Position numbers and translations under genes: made by a program. This document shows positions 18,239-26,194 of a DNA stretch of 64,000 bases, piece by piece. This DNA is from Sphingobacterium thalpophilum (GTDB lineage: Bacteria > Bacteroidota > Bacteroidia > Sphingobacteriales > Sphingobacteriaceae): the NCBI GenBank assembly GCA_945868825.1, contig CAMBMM010000001.1:806001-870000 (forward strand), in the 5' to 3' direction. Under the pieces are notes generated by a model, which was given only the letters and a program-made list of their open reading frames with translations, was not told the DNA's origin and made no database searches. Every line of letters starts with the position of its first letter. Position 1 is the stretch's first letter.

Positions 18239-20038
18239 TTACCCTTTTTTTAAATCGGAAAATTGCAATTGATATAGGGTTTTATAATAGCCTTTCAGCT
18301 TTAATAATTCCTGGTGGGTACCCGATTCTTTAATTTCCCCTGCATCTAGTACTACAATGATATCGGCGTGTTGTATGGTAGATAAACGGTGTGCAATTAC
18401 TACACAGGTTCTACCTTTCATAAGCTTTAACACCGCATCTTGTATTAAGGTTTCAGTGGCCGTATCTACCGAAGAAGTGGCCTCATCTAATACTAAAATA
18501 GCCGGATTATACACCATTGCACGTATAAAAGATAGCAATTGAGCTTGTCCGGTTGATAAGGTAGCGCCACGTTCCATCACCTCATAATCAAAGCCTCCAG
18601 GTAGTTTATCAATAAAAGCTTTAGCACCTACTTGCTCTGCCGCATGCAACATTTGCTCTTTAGTAATGTTTGAATGGTATAAGCTGATATTATTGGCAAT
18701 GGTATCGGAAAACAAGAACACATCTTGCAAAACCGTAGCCACTTTGGCACGCAAATAGCCCAAGTCGTAGCTTCGGATATCTATGCCATCTACCAAAATA
18801 CTGCCTTTATTAATTTCGTAAAAGCGATTTAATAAATTAATGATGGATGATTTACCTGCACCAGTTGCCCCTACCAAAGCCAAGGTTTGCCCGGGTTCTA
18901 TGCTAAACGAAATATTCTTAAGCACCCAATCTTCGTCTTGGTAGGCAAACCAAACTTCTTTAAATTCAATTTTTCCGGTAAATACCGTCGGCATGTAGGT
19001 TCCAGAATTATCGGTACTTTCTTGAATATCTAAAACCGAGAAAATACGTTCGGCTCCTACCATACCCATTTGCAGGGTATTAAACTTGTCGGCAAGTTCT
19101 CTAATGGGTCTAAATAACATATTAATAAACAGCAAAAAAGCTACTATTAAACCCGGACCTGCTTTTTCTACCTTAAAGAACTGCAATAAATTAGTCACCT
19201 CTGCTTCTCCCAAAATGAGTTTTGCTCCGTACCATACCAATAAACCCATAGATAGCGCCGATATAATTTCTACAACCGGAAAAAAGACTGAGTATGACCA
19301 ATTGGAACTGATATGCGCATCGCGATGTTTGGCATTAATGGTTTTAAACTTTTCAAACTCTTGGCTTTCGCGGCCAAAAAACTGAATGATAGACATGCCG
19401 GTAATATGCTCTTGCAAAAAGGTGTTTAATTGCGATACTTGCTTGCGAACCTCTTGAAATGCCGTTTTAATGGCCTCTTTAAACACATAGGTAGCCAGTA
19501 AAAGTATGGGCATGGGCGCCAATACTACTAGTGTTAATTGCCAGCTATAAATAAGCATGCAGGTAATAATGGTCACGATTTGCAGCACATCGCCTACAAT
19601 AGAAATTAAGCCTTCGGAAAAAATATCGGCAATGGTTTCTAAATCAGATACCGTTCTGGTAATTAGTTGGCCAATGGGCGTGCGATCGAAATAACGTAAG
19701 CGTAGATTAGAAATGTGGGTAAAAATATCCATACGCAAATCGTGAATAACCGATTGGCCGAGCGAATTGGTAATAAAGGTATGGTAATATTGAATGCCTG
19801 TTTGCGTCAATAAAAGGCCAACCATGAGCAAAGTCATATCCAACAAACCTTGCGCATCGTTTAACACAATGTATTTATCTATCGTTCTTTCAATTAGTAA
19901 AGGACGTAAGGGAGCCAAAACAGCCAATAAAATGGTGCATACTATGGCCCAAAGCAGCCTTTTCTTATAGGGCCTTACATAGGCAAACACTCTGCTTAAG
20001 AGCTTAATATCAACTGCTTTTCCGGTAATGGCGGCCAT
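18239..20038 (-). CDS. ABC exporter half-transporter, MsbA/LmrA-like
   Basis: 599 residues: an N-terminal six-helix membrane domain (about 25-345), then a nucleotide-binding domain with Walker A GATGAGKSS (near 391), a signature LSTGQAQ (near 493, Q in place of the more usual LSGGQ), Walker B ILVLDEATSS and switch IAHRLST. It is a homodimeric exporter, and an MsbA-like lipid flippase role is possible because Bacteroidota make lipid A, but the substrate cannot be read from sequence. It follows truA by 2 bp and is probably co-transcribed with it. Confidence 0.88.
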   Translation of the reverse strand: MAAITGKAVDIKLLSRVFAYVRPYKKRLLWAIVCTILLAVLAPLRPLLIERTIDKYIVLNDAQGLLDMTLLMVGLLLTQTGIQYYHTFITNSLGQSVIHDLRMDIFTHISNLRLRYFDRTPIGQLITRTVSDLETIADIFSEGLISIVGDVLQIVTIITCMLIYSWQLTLVVLAPMPILLLATYVFKEAIKTAFQEVRKQVSQLNTFLQEHITGMSIIQFFGRESQEFEKFKTINAKHRDAHISSNWSYSVFFPVVEIISALSMGLLVWYGAKLILGEAEVTNLLQFFKVEKAGPGLIVAFLLFINMLFRPIRELADKFNTLQMGMVGAERIFSVLDIQESTDNSGTYMPTVFTGKIEFKEVWFAYQDEDWVLKNISFSIEPGQTLALVGATGAGKSSIINLLNRFYEINKGSILVDGIDIRSYDLGYLRAKVATVLQDVFLFSDTIANNISLYHSNITKEQMLHAAEQVGAKAFIDKLPGGFDYEVMERGATLSTGQAQLLSFIRAMVYNPAILVLDEATSSVDTATETLIQDAVLKLMKGRTCVVIAHRLSTIQHADIIVVLDAGEIKESGTHQELLKLKGYYKTLYQLQFSDLKKG

Positions 20039-20040
20039 GC

Positions 20041-20778
20041 TTAAATATAAGGGTAATGAACTTCTGTTAATACTAGGCCACAGGCCGGTACTGAAACGCC
20101 AGCATTCGATCTGTTTTTACTCTCAATAATTTCGCGAATAGCCGATGGTGACAGTTTCCCTTGACCAATATCAACCAATGTGCCCACTATGGCTCTAACC
20201 ATATTGCGCAAAAAACGATCAGCTGAAATACAAAACACCAAACCAAACTCAGTTTCTTGCCAATATGCCGACTCAATGTTGCAATTATTGGTAAAAGTTT
20301 GGGTATTGGATTTACTAAAGCAGGAAAAATCGGTATACTCTAACAAGAAAGCTGCCGCTTCATTCATCAAGGCTATATCTAGGTTTTCTTTTACCAACCA
20401 CGAAAAATCGGCTCTAAAGGGATTTTTCTGTGCATGAATATGGTATTCATACGCTCGTAAAGTAGCATCGAAACGGGCATGAGCCTCGGGAGCTACGGGT
20501 AAGAAACGCTTTAGGGCAATATCATCAGGCAAAATGGCATTCAGACTGTGGAGATGGCGTTCATTCAGCTCCAATTCGGTATCTAAATGTACGAAATGCT
20601 GGCTGGCATGCACACCTGTATCGGTACGGCCGCAACCCATGGTTTCTACTGGATGGCGCAAAATAGTTTCTAAGGCTTGGTTGAGTACGGCTTGTACGGT
20701 TAGGGCATTTTCTTGTACTTGCCAACCGTGGTAAGCGGTGCCCTTATAAGCTATTTCTAAAAAATACCGTTGTGCCAT
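20041..20778 (-). CDS. truA: tRNA pseudouridine(38-40) synthase
   Basis: 245 residues, normal TruA length. It modifies uridines 38-40 in the tRNA anticodon arm. The catalytic Asp lies in GCGRTDTGVHASQH near residue 52; YKGTAYHGWQVQ near the N-terminus and FLRNMVRAIVGTLVDIGQGK near 190 are family signatures (in parts: YHGWQVQ, RNMVRAIVGTL). It heads a two-gene unit with the ABC exporter. The -7 element ends only 7 bp before the ATG, so the mRNA has almost no leader. Confidence 0.96.
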   Translation of the reverse strand: MAQRYFLEIAYKGTAYHGWQVQENALTVQAVLNQALETILRHPVETMGCGRTDTGVHASQHFVHLDTELELNERHLHSLNAILPDDIALKRFLPVAPEAHARFDATLRAYEYHIHAQKNPFRADFSWLVKENLDIALMNEAAAFLLEYTDFSCFSKSNTQTFTNNCNIESAYWQETEFGLVFCISADRFLRNMVRAIVGTLVDIGQGKLSPSAIREIIESKNRSNAGVSVPACGLVLTEVHYPYI

Positions 20779-20785
20779 ATGGGGG

Positions 20786-20816
20786 CAAAGGTACGCTATG
20801 CCGATGGAAAGACCAA
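20786..20816 (-). promoter_or_regulatory. truA promoter giving a near-leaderless mRNA
   Basis: On the minus strand TTGG (20813-20816), 19 bp, then TACCTTTG (20786-20793). The start codon lies 7 bp beyond the -7 element, so transcription would begin at or next to the ATG. Confidence 0.65.
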
Positions 20817-20943
20817 CGGCATCCCGCTTACAAAAAAAAGTTTCTGTTTTTTTAAATTATTTGATCAAGATGCCATTTTTGGTTTAAAAAAAATGGGTGT
20901 AAGCTCAACGACATGGTGTTAAAAGAGATTATAATTTGGATAA

Positions 20944-21711
20944 TTACTCATTTAGCCATTTAGGAACTCTTTTTTCAAAGAATGCCGACATCCCTTCTTT
21001 TGCATCCTTTGTTTGTTTTAAGTTTTCCAAAGATTGTAGTAAAAAGGGGATTTTTTGCGTTTCAGACAATTCGCTAAGTTTTTTTATTGCTTCAAAACCT
21101 GAATAAATTGCTTTTGGGGCATTTACGATAATACTGTTTATTAATTCATTAATATTACTTTCTTCTAAAAAATCATAAACTATTCCCAAATCCTTTGCTT
21201 CGATGGCCGAGATAACTTTGGCAGTTATACATAAATCAAGAGCTTTATTTTGAGGTATATACTTTATTAAAGAAGCCAATACTTGAAATGGGAAAATACC
21301 CCTTTTTACTTCCGGTAAAGAAAACTTGGCTTCTTTATTTGCAAAAATATAAGTACATTCTAAAACAATTAAGAAACCACCAGCTATCACATTACCCTCT
21401 ACAATTGCAATACTGGGTTTATTTAATTGACTTATTGCTGTTGCTAAAGAAATATTTTGATTCTGAATTTCTGGATTTAACGTATCAAATTCCGGATTTT
21501 CAAAAGTTTTCATATCCATCCCAGCACAAAACACCGGCCCTTCTGCATTTATCAAAACCAACCGCACCGTTTTGTTAACGTTAGCTTCGTTAATAGCGTG
21601 ACTTATTTCATTTACCATTGTTGGCGTAAAGGCATTCCTTTTTTCAGGCCTAGCTAAAGTCAGCTTAAAAACGTGGTGATCTATACTTGTTTTGATAAAA
21701 TTGTATTTCAT
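20944..21711 (-). CDS. Enoyl-CoA hydratase/isomerase (possible methylglutaconyl-CoA hydratase)
   Basis: 255 residues of the crotonase family. The CoA/oxyanion-hole segments are RPEKRNAFTP near 20, FCAGMDMKTF near 62, EGNVIAGGFLIVLEC near 107, and the acidic residue of LPEVKRGIFP near 137. The chain lacks the second glutamate in the usual AxGGG context (here IAGGFLIVLEC), so activity is less certain. Neighbours (HMG-CoA lyase, acyl-CoA dehydrogenase, carboxyltransferase) point to 3-methylglutaconyl-CoA hydration in leucine breakdown (LiuC). Its stop-proximal start overlaps the lyase gene by ATGA. Codon use is more AT- and AGA-rich than in truA. Confidence 0.75.
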   Translation of the reverse strand: MKYNFIKTSIDHHVFKLTLARPEKRNAFTPTMVNEISHAINEANVNKTVRLVLINAEGPVFCAGMDMKTFENPEFDTLNPEIQNQNISLATAISQLNKPSIAIVEGNVIAGGFLIVLECTYIFANKEAKFSLPEVKRGIFPFQVLASLIKYIPQNKALDLCITAKVISAIEAKDLGIVYDFLEESNINELINSIIVNAPKAIYSGFEAIKKLSELSETQKIPFLLQSLENLKQTKDAKEGMSAFFEKRVPKWLNE

Positions 21712-22550
21712 GCTATCATATTTTGAAAACTAGTTTGTAATTCTAAAATTTGTTGGTCACTTCCTCTTTTAAAATAGCGTAACAAATCTTCCGTTGGAAT
21801 ATTGCCTACTAAATCATTGTTTGCAAAAGGGCAACCTCCAAAGCCTAAAATAGCACCATCAAACTTCCTACAACCCGCTTCAAAAGCAGTTTTGATTTTA
21901 TCCAAACTACTGGTTTTTTCTGAATGAAAGTGAGCGCCAATTCGAATGCTAGGATATTTTTTTATACAAGCCTCAAACAGTTCTTTAATTTGCACCTTAT
22001 TTGCTTCTCCTGTAGTGTCAGCCAAAGAAAATTCAACAACACCCAATGCAGCTATCTTTTTTATCCATTCAAAAACCAATTCTTTATTCCAAACTTCCCC
22101 ATATGGATTTCCGAAAGCCATCGAAATGTACACCACTGGAATCTTAGCATGCTTTGTTGAAATTTCAACGATGTTTTTCAGTTTCTCAAACGACTCTTCT
22201 ATAGTGGATTGGGTATTTCGCTTTTGAAATACTTCTGAAATAGAAAAAGGATATCCCAAATACGTAATTTTGTCGAAATTGCAGGCTTCTAGTGCCCCTC
22301 TTTCATTTACTACAATAGCCAAAAGCTTTGTGCTATTAAGTACTATTCTATCCAATACTTCCTTTGTGTCGGCCATTTGAGGAACCGCTAGTGGCGAAAC
22401 AAAACTTCCAAAATCTATCCAATCAAAAAGATTACTTTTTAAAAGATTATTAATATGCATAGCTTTTTTTTCAGCCGAAATCATTTCTTTCATGCCTTGA
22501 ATTGCATCTCTTGGACAATCCACTACAACTATTTCCTCTCTATTTAACAT
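21708..22550 (-). CDS. Hydroxymethylglutaryl-CoA lyase-like enzyme
   Basis: 280 residues, DRE-TIM metallolyase fold. HMG-CoA lyase cleaves HMG-CoA to acetyl-CoA and acetoacetate. Seen: VVDCPRDAIQ (catalytic Arg/Asp) near 8-17, metal ligand pair HFH in IGAHFHSE near 222, and the active-site cysteine loop GFGGCPFA near 252-259. PRDAIQ replaces the common PRDGLQ. It is slightly shorter than the usual ~300 residues. It overlaps the acyl-CoA dehydrogenase by 11 bp upstream and the enoyl-CoA hydratase by 4 bp downstream, so the three are one tight operon. Confidence 0.82.
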   Translation of the reverse strand: MLNREEIVVVDCPRDAIQGMKEMISAEKKAMHINNLLKSNLFDWIDFGSFVSPLAVPQMADTKEVLDRIVLNSTKLLAIVVNERGALEACNFDKITYLGYPFSISEVFQKRNTQSTIEESFEKLKNIVEISTKHAKIPVVYISMAFGNPYGEVWNKELVFEWIKKIAALGVVEFSLADTTGEANKVQIKELFEACIKKYPSIRIGAHFHSEKTSSLDKIKTAFEAGCRKFDGAILGFGGCPFANNDLVGNIPTEDLLRYFKRGSDQQILELQTSFQNMIA

Positions 22551-23676
22551 CTTTCTTAATTTCTCTAGAAATCACCATTTTTTGAATGCTTGATGTTCCT
22601 TCCCCAATCGTACATAACTTCGCGTCTCTAAAATATTTTTCGGCAGGAAAGTCTTTGGTAAAACCATAACCACCAAAAATTTGGACACTTTCATTAGAAA
22701 CCTCCACTGCGGTTTCTGAAGCAAAAAGTTTGGCCATAGCACCCATCTTGGTAACTTTTTCTCCATTATCTTTCATCATTCCTGCTTTTCTTGTTAAAAG
22801 CTCTGCTGCTTCAATATCAGTGGCCATTTCTGCCAGTTTAAAACCGACTGACTGAAAATCAAATATTTTTTGATTAAATTGTTCTCTTTCGTTGGCATAA
22901 TTTAAAGCACATTCATAAGCTCCTTTTGCAATTCCCAATGACAAAGCGGCAATTGAAATCCTTCCACCATCCAATAATTTTAAAGCTTGAATAAATCCAT
23001 CACCTTCTTCACCTATTACTTGGTCTTTATGTATTCTACAATTATCAAAAAATAAACAAGCGGTTTCAGATGCTCTCATACCCAATTTATTTTCTTTTTT
23101 CCCAGAAGAAAAACCAGCAGTTCCTTTTTCAATAATAAAAGTAGTCATCCCGTGACTATCTCCTTTTTCTCCGGTTCTTGCTATTACTACGGCCACTTGT
23201 GAACTTATGGCATGGGTAATAAAATTTTTGGACCCGTTTAAAATATAATAATCTCCTTCTTTTTGAGCCACAGTTGCCAAGCCTCCTGCGTCAGAGCCCG
23301 AACCTGTTTCGGTTAGTCCCCAAGCACCTATCCATTCACCTGTTGCCAATTTAGGAAGATATTTCTGCTTTTGTGATTCGTTTGCAAAACTCAGAATGTG
23401 ATTGGTGCAAAGTGAGTTATGGGCAGCTACCGACAAACCGATAGAGCCGCAAACTTTAGATATTTCGTCTAAAATGGTTATATATTCTTGATAGCCCAAT
23501 CCAGATCCTTGGTACTGCTCTGGCACTAAAATCCCCATGAAACCTTGCTCTCCTAATTTCTTAAAAAGATCTAATGGAAACGTTTGATCCTCATCCCAAA
23601 CCATTACCATAGGCCTTATGTGTGTTTCAGCAAAGTCTTTAGCACTCTGTCTTATTAAATTCATATCCTGTTCCAT
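22540..23676 (-). CDS. Acyl-CoA dehydrogenase, short-chain type
   Basis: 378 residues, full-length FAD-dependent acyl-CoA dehydrogenase that passes electrons to ETF. Seen: WGLTETGSGSDAGG near 120-133, FITHA near 152, LGMRASET near 197, REQFNQ near 264 and QIFGGYGFTKDFPAE near 333. The catalytic glutamate is in the short-chain position (IGEGTSS near 357), while the IVD-type glutamate position reads LDGGR with glycine. Isovaleryl-CoA dehydrogenase is therefore less likely than a butyryl- or 2-methylacyl-type enzyme, despite the leucine-like context. First gene of the three-gene unit. Confidence 0.85.
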   Translation of the reverse strand: MEQDMNLIRQSAKDFAETHIRPMVMVWDEDQTFPLDLFKKLGEQGFMGILVPEQYQGSGLGYQEYITILDEISKVCGSIGLSVAAHNSLCTNHILSFANESQKQKYLPKLATGEWIGAWGLTETGSGSDAGGLATVAQKEGDYYILNGSKNFITHAISSQVAVVIARTGEKGDSHGMTTFIIEKGTAGFSSGKKENKLGMRASETACLFFDNCRIHKDQVIGEEGDGFIQALKLLDGGRISIAALSLGIAKGAYECALNYANEREQFNQKIFDFQSVGFKLAEMATDIEAAELLTRKAGMMKDNGEKVTKMGAMAKLFASETAVEVSNESVQIFGGYGFTKDFPAEKYFRDAKLCTIGEGTSSIQKMVISREIKKDVK

Positions 23677-23890
23677 TCTTATTATTATTAAATGTTGTAC
23701 TAGTTATAATGTAAATAAATATCACTTATAATTTTATACTATTTACAATTTTAACCATACTTGAGGAATAATTAGATTAAATCAAATACTTTTAATAATT
23801 ATAGTTTGTAAAATAAAAAAAATCCTTACCAATCTATTCTAGAATGAGGATTATAGTACAAACGGTTTCACATTTGAAAAAACAAATTAC
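23677..23890. other. AT-rich divergent intergenic region of the acyl-CoA island
   Basis: 214 bp separating the minus-strand dehydrogenase operon from the plus-strand carboxyltransferase. Strongly AT-rich. I see no exact TAnnTTTG element, ORF or strong hairpin. Presumably both promoters are here in divergent form. Confidence 0.4.
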
Positions 23891-25498
23891 ATGAATGAGT
23901 TATTAGAACTTCTACAAAAGAAAACTGAAGCATTAAAGCTTGGCGGGGGTATTGAAAAAATAAAAAAACATAAGGAAAAAGGGAAATTAACTGCTTGGGA
24001 ACGCATATTTTATCTTTTGGATTTAAATACAGAATATGTAGAAATAGGCAAGTTTGCAGGCGATGGCCTTTATGAAGCCGAAGGTGGCTGTCCAAATGGA
24101 GGAGCGATTTGCGTTCTTGGGTATGTAAAAGGTAGGCTGTGTGTCATTGTTTCTAACGATGCCACAGTAAAGGCTGGGGCATGGTTTCCAATTTCAGGAA
24201 AGAAAAATCTAAGAGCCCAAGAAATAGCAATGGAAAATAGACTTCCAATAATTTATTTAGTTGATTCAGCAGGAGTTTATTTGCCCATGCAGGATGAAAT
24301 TTTCCCTGACAAAGAGCACTTTGGACGCATGTTCAGGAATAATGCTCGAATGTCTTCCATGGGAATTCCCCAATTGGCAGCAATAATGGGAAGTTGTGTT
24401 GCTGGAGGAGCTTATTTGCCGATTATGTCAGATTATGCGTTTATTGTGGAAGGAACTGGCTCAGTTTATTTAGCAGGCCCCTATTTGGTAAAATCATCCA
24501 TTGGCGAAGACGTGGATGCTGAAACTTTAGGGGGAGCATCTACCCATTCTGAAATATCAGGAGTTACAGACAACAAATATCCAAACGACAAAGCATGTTT
24601 AGATGCAATAAAAAATGTAATGGATAAAATTGGGCATAATTTAAAGGCCGGTTTTGATAGAAAAGAAGCGGTTTCTCCCAAATTAAACCCTGAAGAAGTA
24701 TACAGTATAGTACCCTTGGATAGAACAAAACCATACAATATGCTTTCAGTATTAGAAACTATTGTTGACGAAGGCAGCCTAGAAGAATATAAAAAAGAGT
24801 ATGGAAAAAGCATTATTTGTGGGCTGGCTCGAATAGACGGTTGGGCCGTGGGTATTATTGCCAACCAAAGAGAAATGGTAAAAGCCAAAAAGCCGGGTGG
24901 CAAGCCAGAACTACAAATGGGAGGCGTTATTTATAGTGATTCGGCCGATAAAACGGCTCGATTTATTATGAATTGTAACCAACAGAAAATCCCTTTGGTG
25001 TTTTTTCAAGATGTAACAGGCTTTATGGTTGGAAGTAGATCAGAACAAGGCGGAATTATAAAAGACGGGGCTAAAATGGTAAACGCTATGGCCAACTCAG
25101 TAGTGCCAAAGTTTACTTTTATTGTTGGCAATAGCTATGGAGCAGGCAACTACGCCATGTGCGGAAAGGCTTATGACCCTAGATTAATTTATGCTTGGCC
25201 AACCGCTCAAATGGCCGTGATGAGTGGTGCGGCGGCGGGTAATACCTTATTGCAAATACAAGAAGCCGCATTAAAATCTAAAGGATTCGCAATCGGTGCG
25301 GAAGAGAAGAAAGAGCTTTTAGATAAAATTTTGAAGCAATATAACGAACAATTAAGTCCTTATTATGCAGCTGCCAGACTTTGGGTAGATGGTGTTATTG
25401 ATCCCACCGAAACTCGTAAAATAGTTAGCATGGGAATAGAGGCTGCTAATCATGCTCCTATTACAGAACGGTACAATGTGGGTGTTATTCAGACTTAG
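23891..25498 (+). CDS. Acyl-CoA carboxylase carboxyltransferase, methylcrotonyl-CoA type
   Basis: 535 residues, the length of MCC beta subunits. It transfers CO2 from carboxybiotin to an acyl-CoA. KLTAWERIFYLLD near 32, the oxyanion region GGAYLPIMSDYAFIVEGTGSV near 176, GGASTHSEISGV near 215, FFQDVTGFMVG near 374 and SYGAGNYAMCGKAYDPR near 416 fit 3-methylcrotonyl-CoA carboxylase (LiuB) or geranyl-CoA carboxylase. The biotin carboxylase/BCCP subunit is absent from the window, so the partner must be elsewhere. Codon use (AGA, GGA, many A/T third bases) matches the neighbouring island genes and not the flanks. Confidence 0.88.
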   Translation: MNELLELLQKKTEALKLGGGIEKIKKHKEKGKLTAWERIFYLLDLNTEYVEIGKFAGDGLYEAEGGCPNGGAICVLGYVKGRLCVIVSNDATVKAGAWFPISGKKNLRAQEIAMENRLPIIYLVDSAGVYLPMQDEIFPDKEHFGRMFRNNARMSSMGIPQLAAIMGSCVAGGAYLPIMSDYAFIVEGTGSVYLAGPYLVKSSIGEDVDAETLGGASTHSEISGVTDNKYPNDKACLDAIKNVMDKIGHNLKAGFDRKEAVSPKLNPEEVYSIVPLDRTKPYNMLSVLETIVDEGSLEEYKKEYGKSIICGLARIDGWAVGIIANQREMVKAKKPGGKPELQMGGVIYSDSADKTARFIMNCNQQKIPLVFFQDVTGFMVGSRSEQGGIIKDGAKMVNAMANSVVPKFTFIVGNSYGAGNYAMCGKAYDPRLIYAWPTAQMAVMSGAAAGNTLLQIQEAALKSKGFAIGAEEKKELLDKILKQYNEQLSPYYAAARLWVDGVIDPTETRKIVSMGIEAANHAPITERYNVGVIQT

Positions 25499-25629
25499 TG
25501 AAATCATTATTTTTAAGGTGTTTTAAATCTCATTAGATGGATTTAATATTCTTTTACACAAGTCAATATCAAATCACCAATAGGATGTAGCTAAGTCGTT
25601 TACTGAAAGCATATTTTGAAACAAAGCCG

Positions 25630-25637
25630 TATATTTG
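25630..25637 (+). promoter_or_regulatory. -7 element before the DUF4293 gene
   Basis: TATATTTG, exact TAnnTTTG match, 16 bp before the start codon at 25654. Confidence 0.5.
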
Positions 25638-25653
25638 ATAAAATACCACTAAG

Positions 25654-26121
25654 ATGCTCCAACGTATTCAAACCATTTGGCTTTTTTTAGCAAGCACTGT
25701 ATTGTTTGCGCTTTTCTTATTTCCTACTGTACAATGGTTGGGCATAGATGGCAAGGCACATGCCGCCAAAGTAACCGGAGTATACGAAGGGCTACAACAG
25801 CAAGTGGTACAAACCCAGCCCTTTACCTTATTAACCATTTTCTGCGTACTATTGGCCGTATTTCCTTTTGTCATTATCTTTTTCTACCAAAACCGTCCCT
25901 TGCAAATTAAGTTATGTTATTTGGGAATTGTAGCTATTTTAGGCTTCAGCTTTTGGTTGGCTAAAACCATTCAACAAGTAGCCGATACACCTAGTTTTAC
26001 GAGCGATAATTACGGCATTGGCGCCATGCTTCCATCCATCGCTGTATTGCTGTTTATTTTGGCCATTCGGGGTATCCGAAAAGATGAAAACCTCATCCGC
26101 TCGGCCGACCGTTTGCGCTAA
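25654..26121 (+). CDS. DUF4293 family membrane protein
   Basis: 155 residues starting MLQRIQTIWLFLAS, the opening typical of the Bacteroidota-specific DUF4293 family. Four hydrophobic helices (about 8-28, 58-78, 85-105, 122-142), with the first loop outside after helix 1. Function unknown. It has its own -7 element and lies 73 bp upstream of the DEAD-box helicase gene, which also has its own promoter. Core-type codon use resumes here after the acyl-CoA island. Confidence 0.8.
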   Translation: MLQRIQTIWLFLASTVLFALFLFPTVQWLGIDGKAHAAKVTGVYEGLQQQVVQTQPFTLLTIFCVLLAVFPFVIIFFYQNRPLQIKLCYLGIVAILGFSFWLAKTIQQVADTPSFTSDNYGIGAMLPSIAVLLFILAIRGIRKDENLIRSADRLR

Positions 26122-26147
26122 GTGCTTAAAAATCCAATAATTAACCA

Positions 26148-26181
26148 TATCTTTGCAGCAATTCCGGCAATGAGGCCGGAA
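26148..26181 (+). promoter_or_regulatory. Promoter element and leader hairpin of the DEAD-box helicase gene
   Basis: TATCTTTG (26148-26155) matches TAnnTTTG. Just inside the predicted leader, TTCCGGC (26162-26168) and GCCGGAA (26175-26181) form a perfect 7-bp hairpin with loop AATGAG, 13 bp before the ATG. A leader hairpin before an RNA helicase gene could serve autoregulation or cold response; that is inference. Confidence 0.55.
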
Positions 26182-26194
26182 CTTATATATTATC

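Noticed and set aside
24481-24903. 140-codon minus-strand ORF inside the carboxyltransferase
   Set aside because: Antisense shadow with no recognisable motif.
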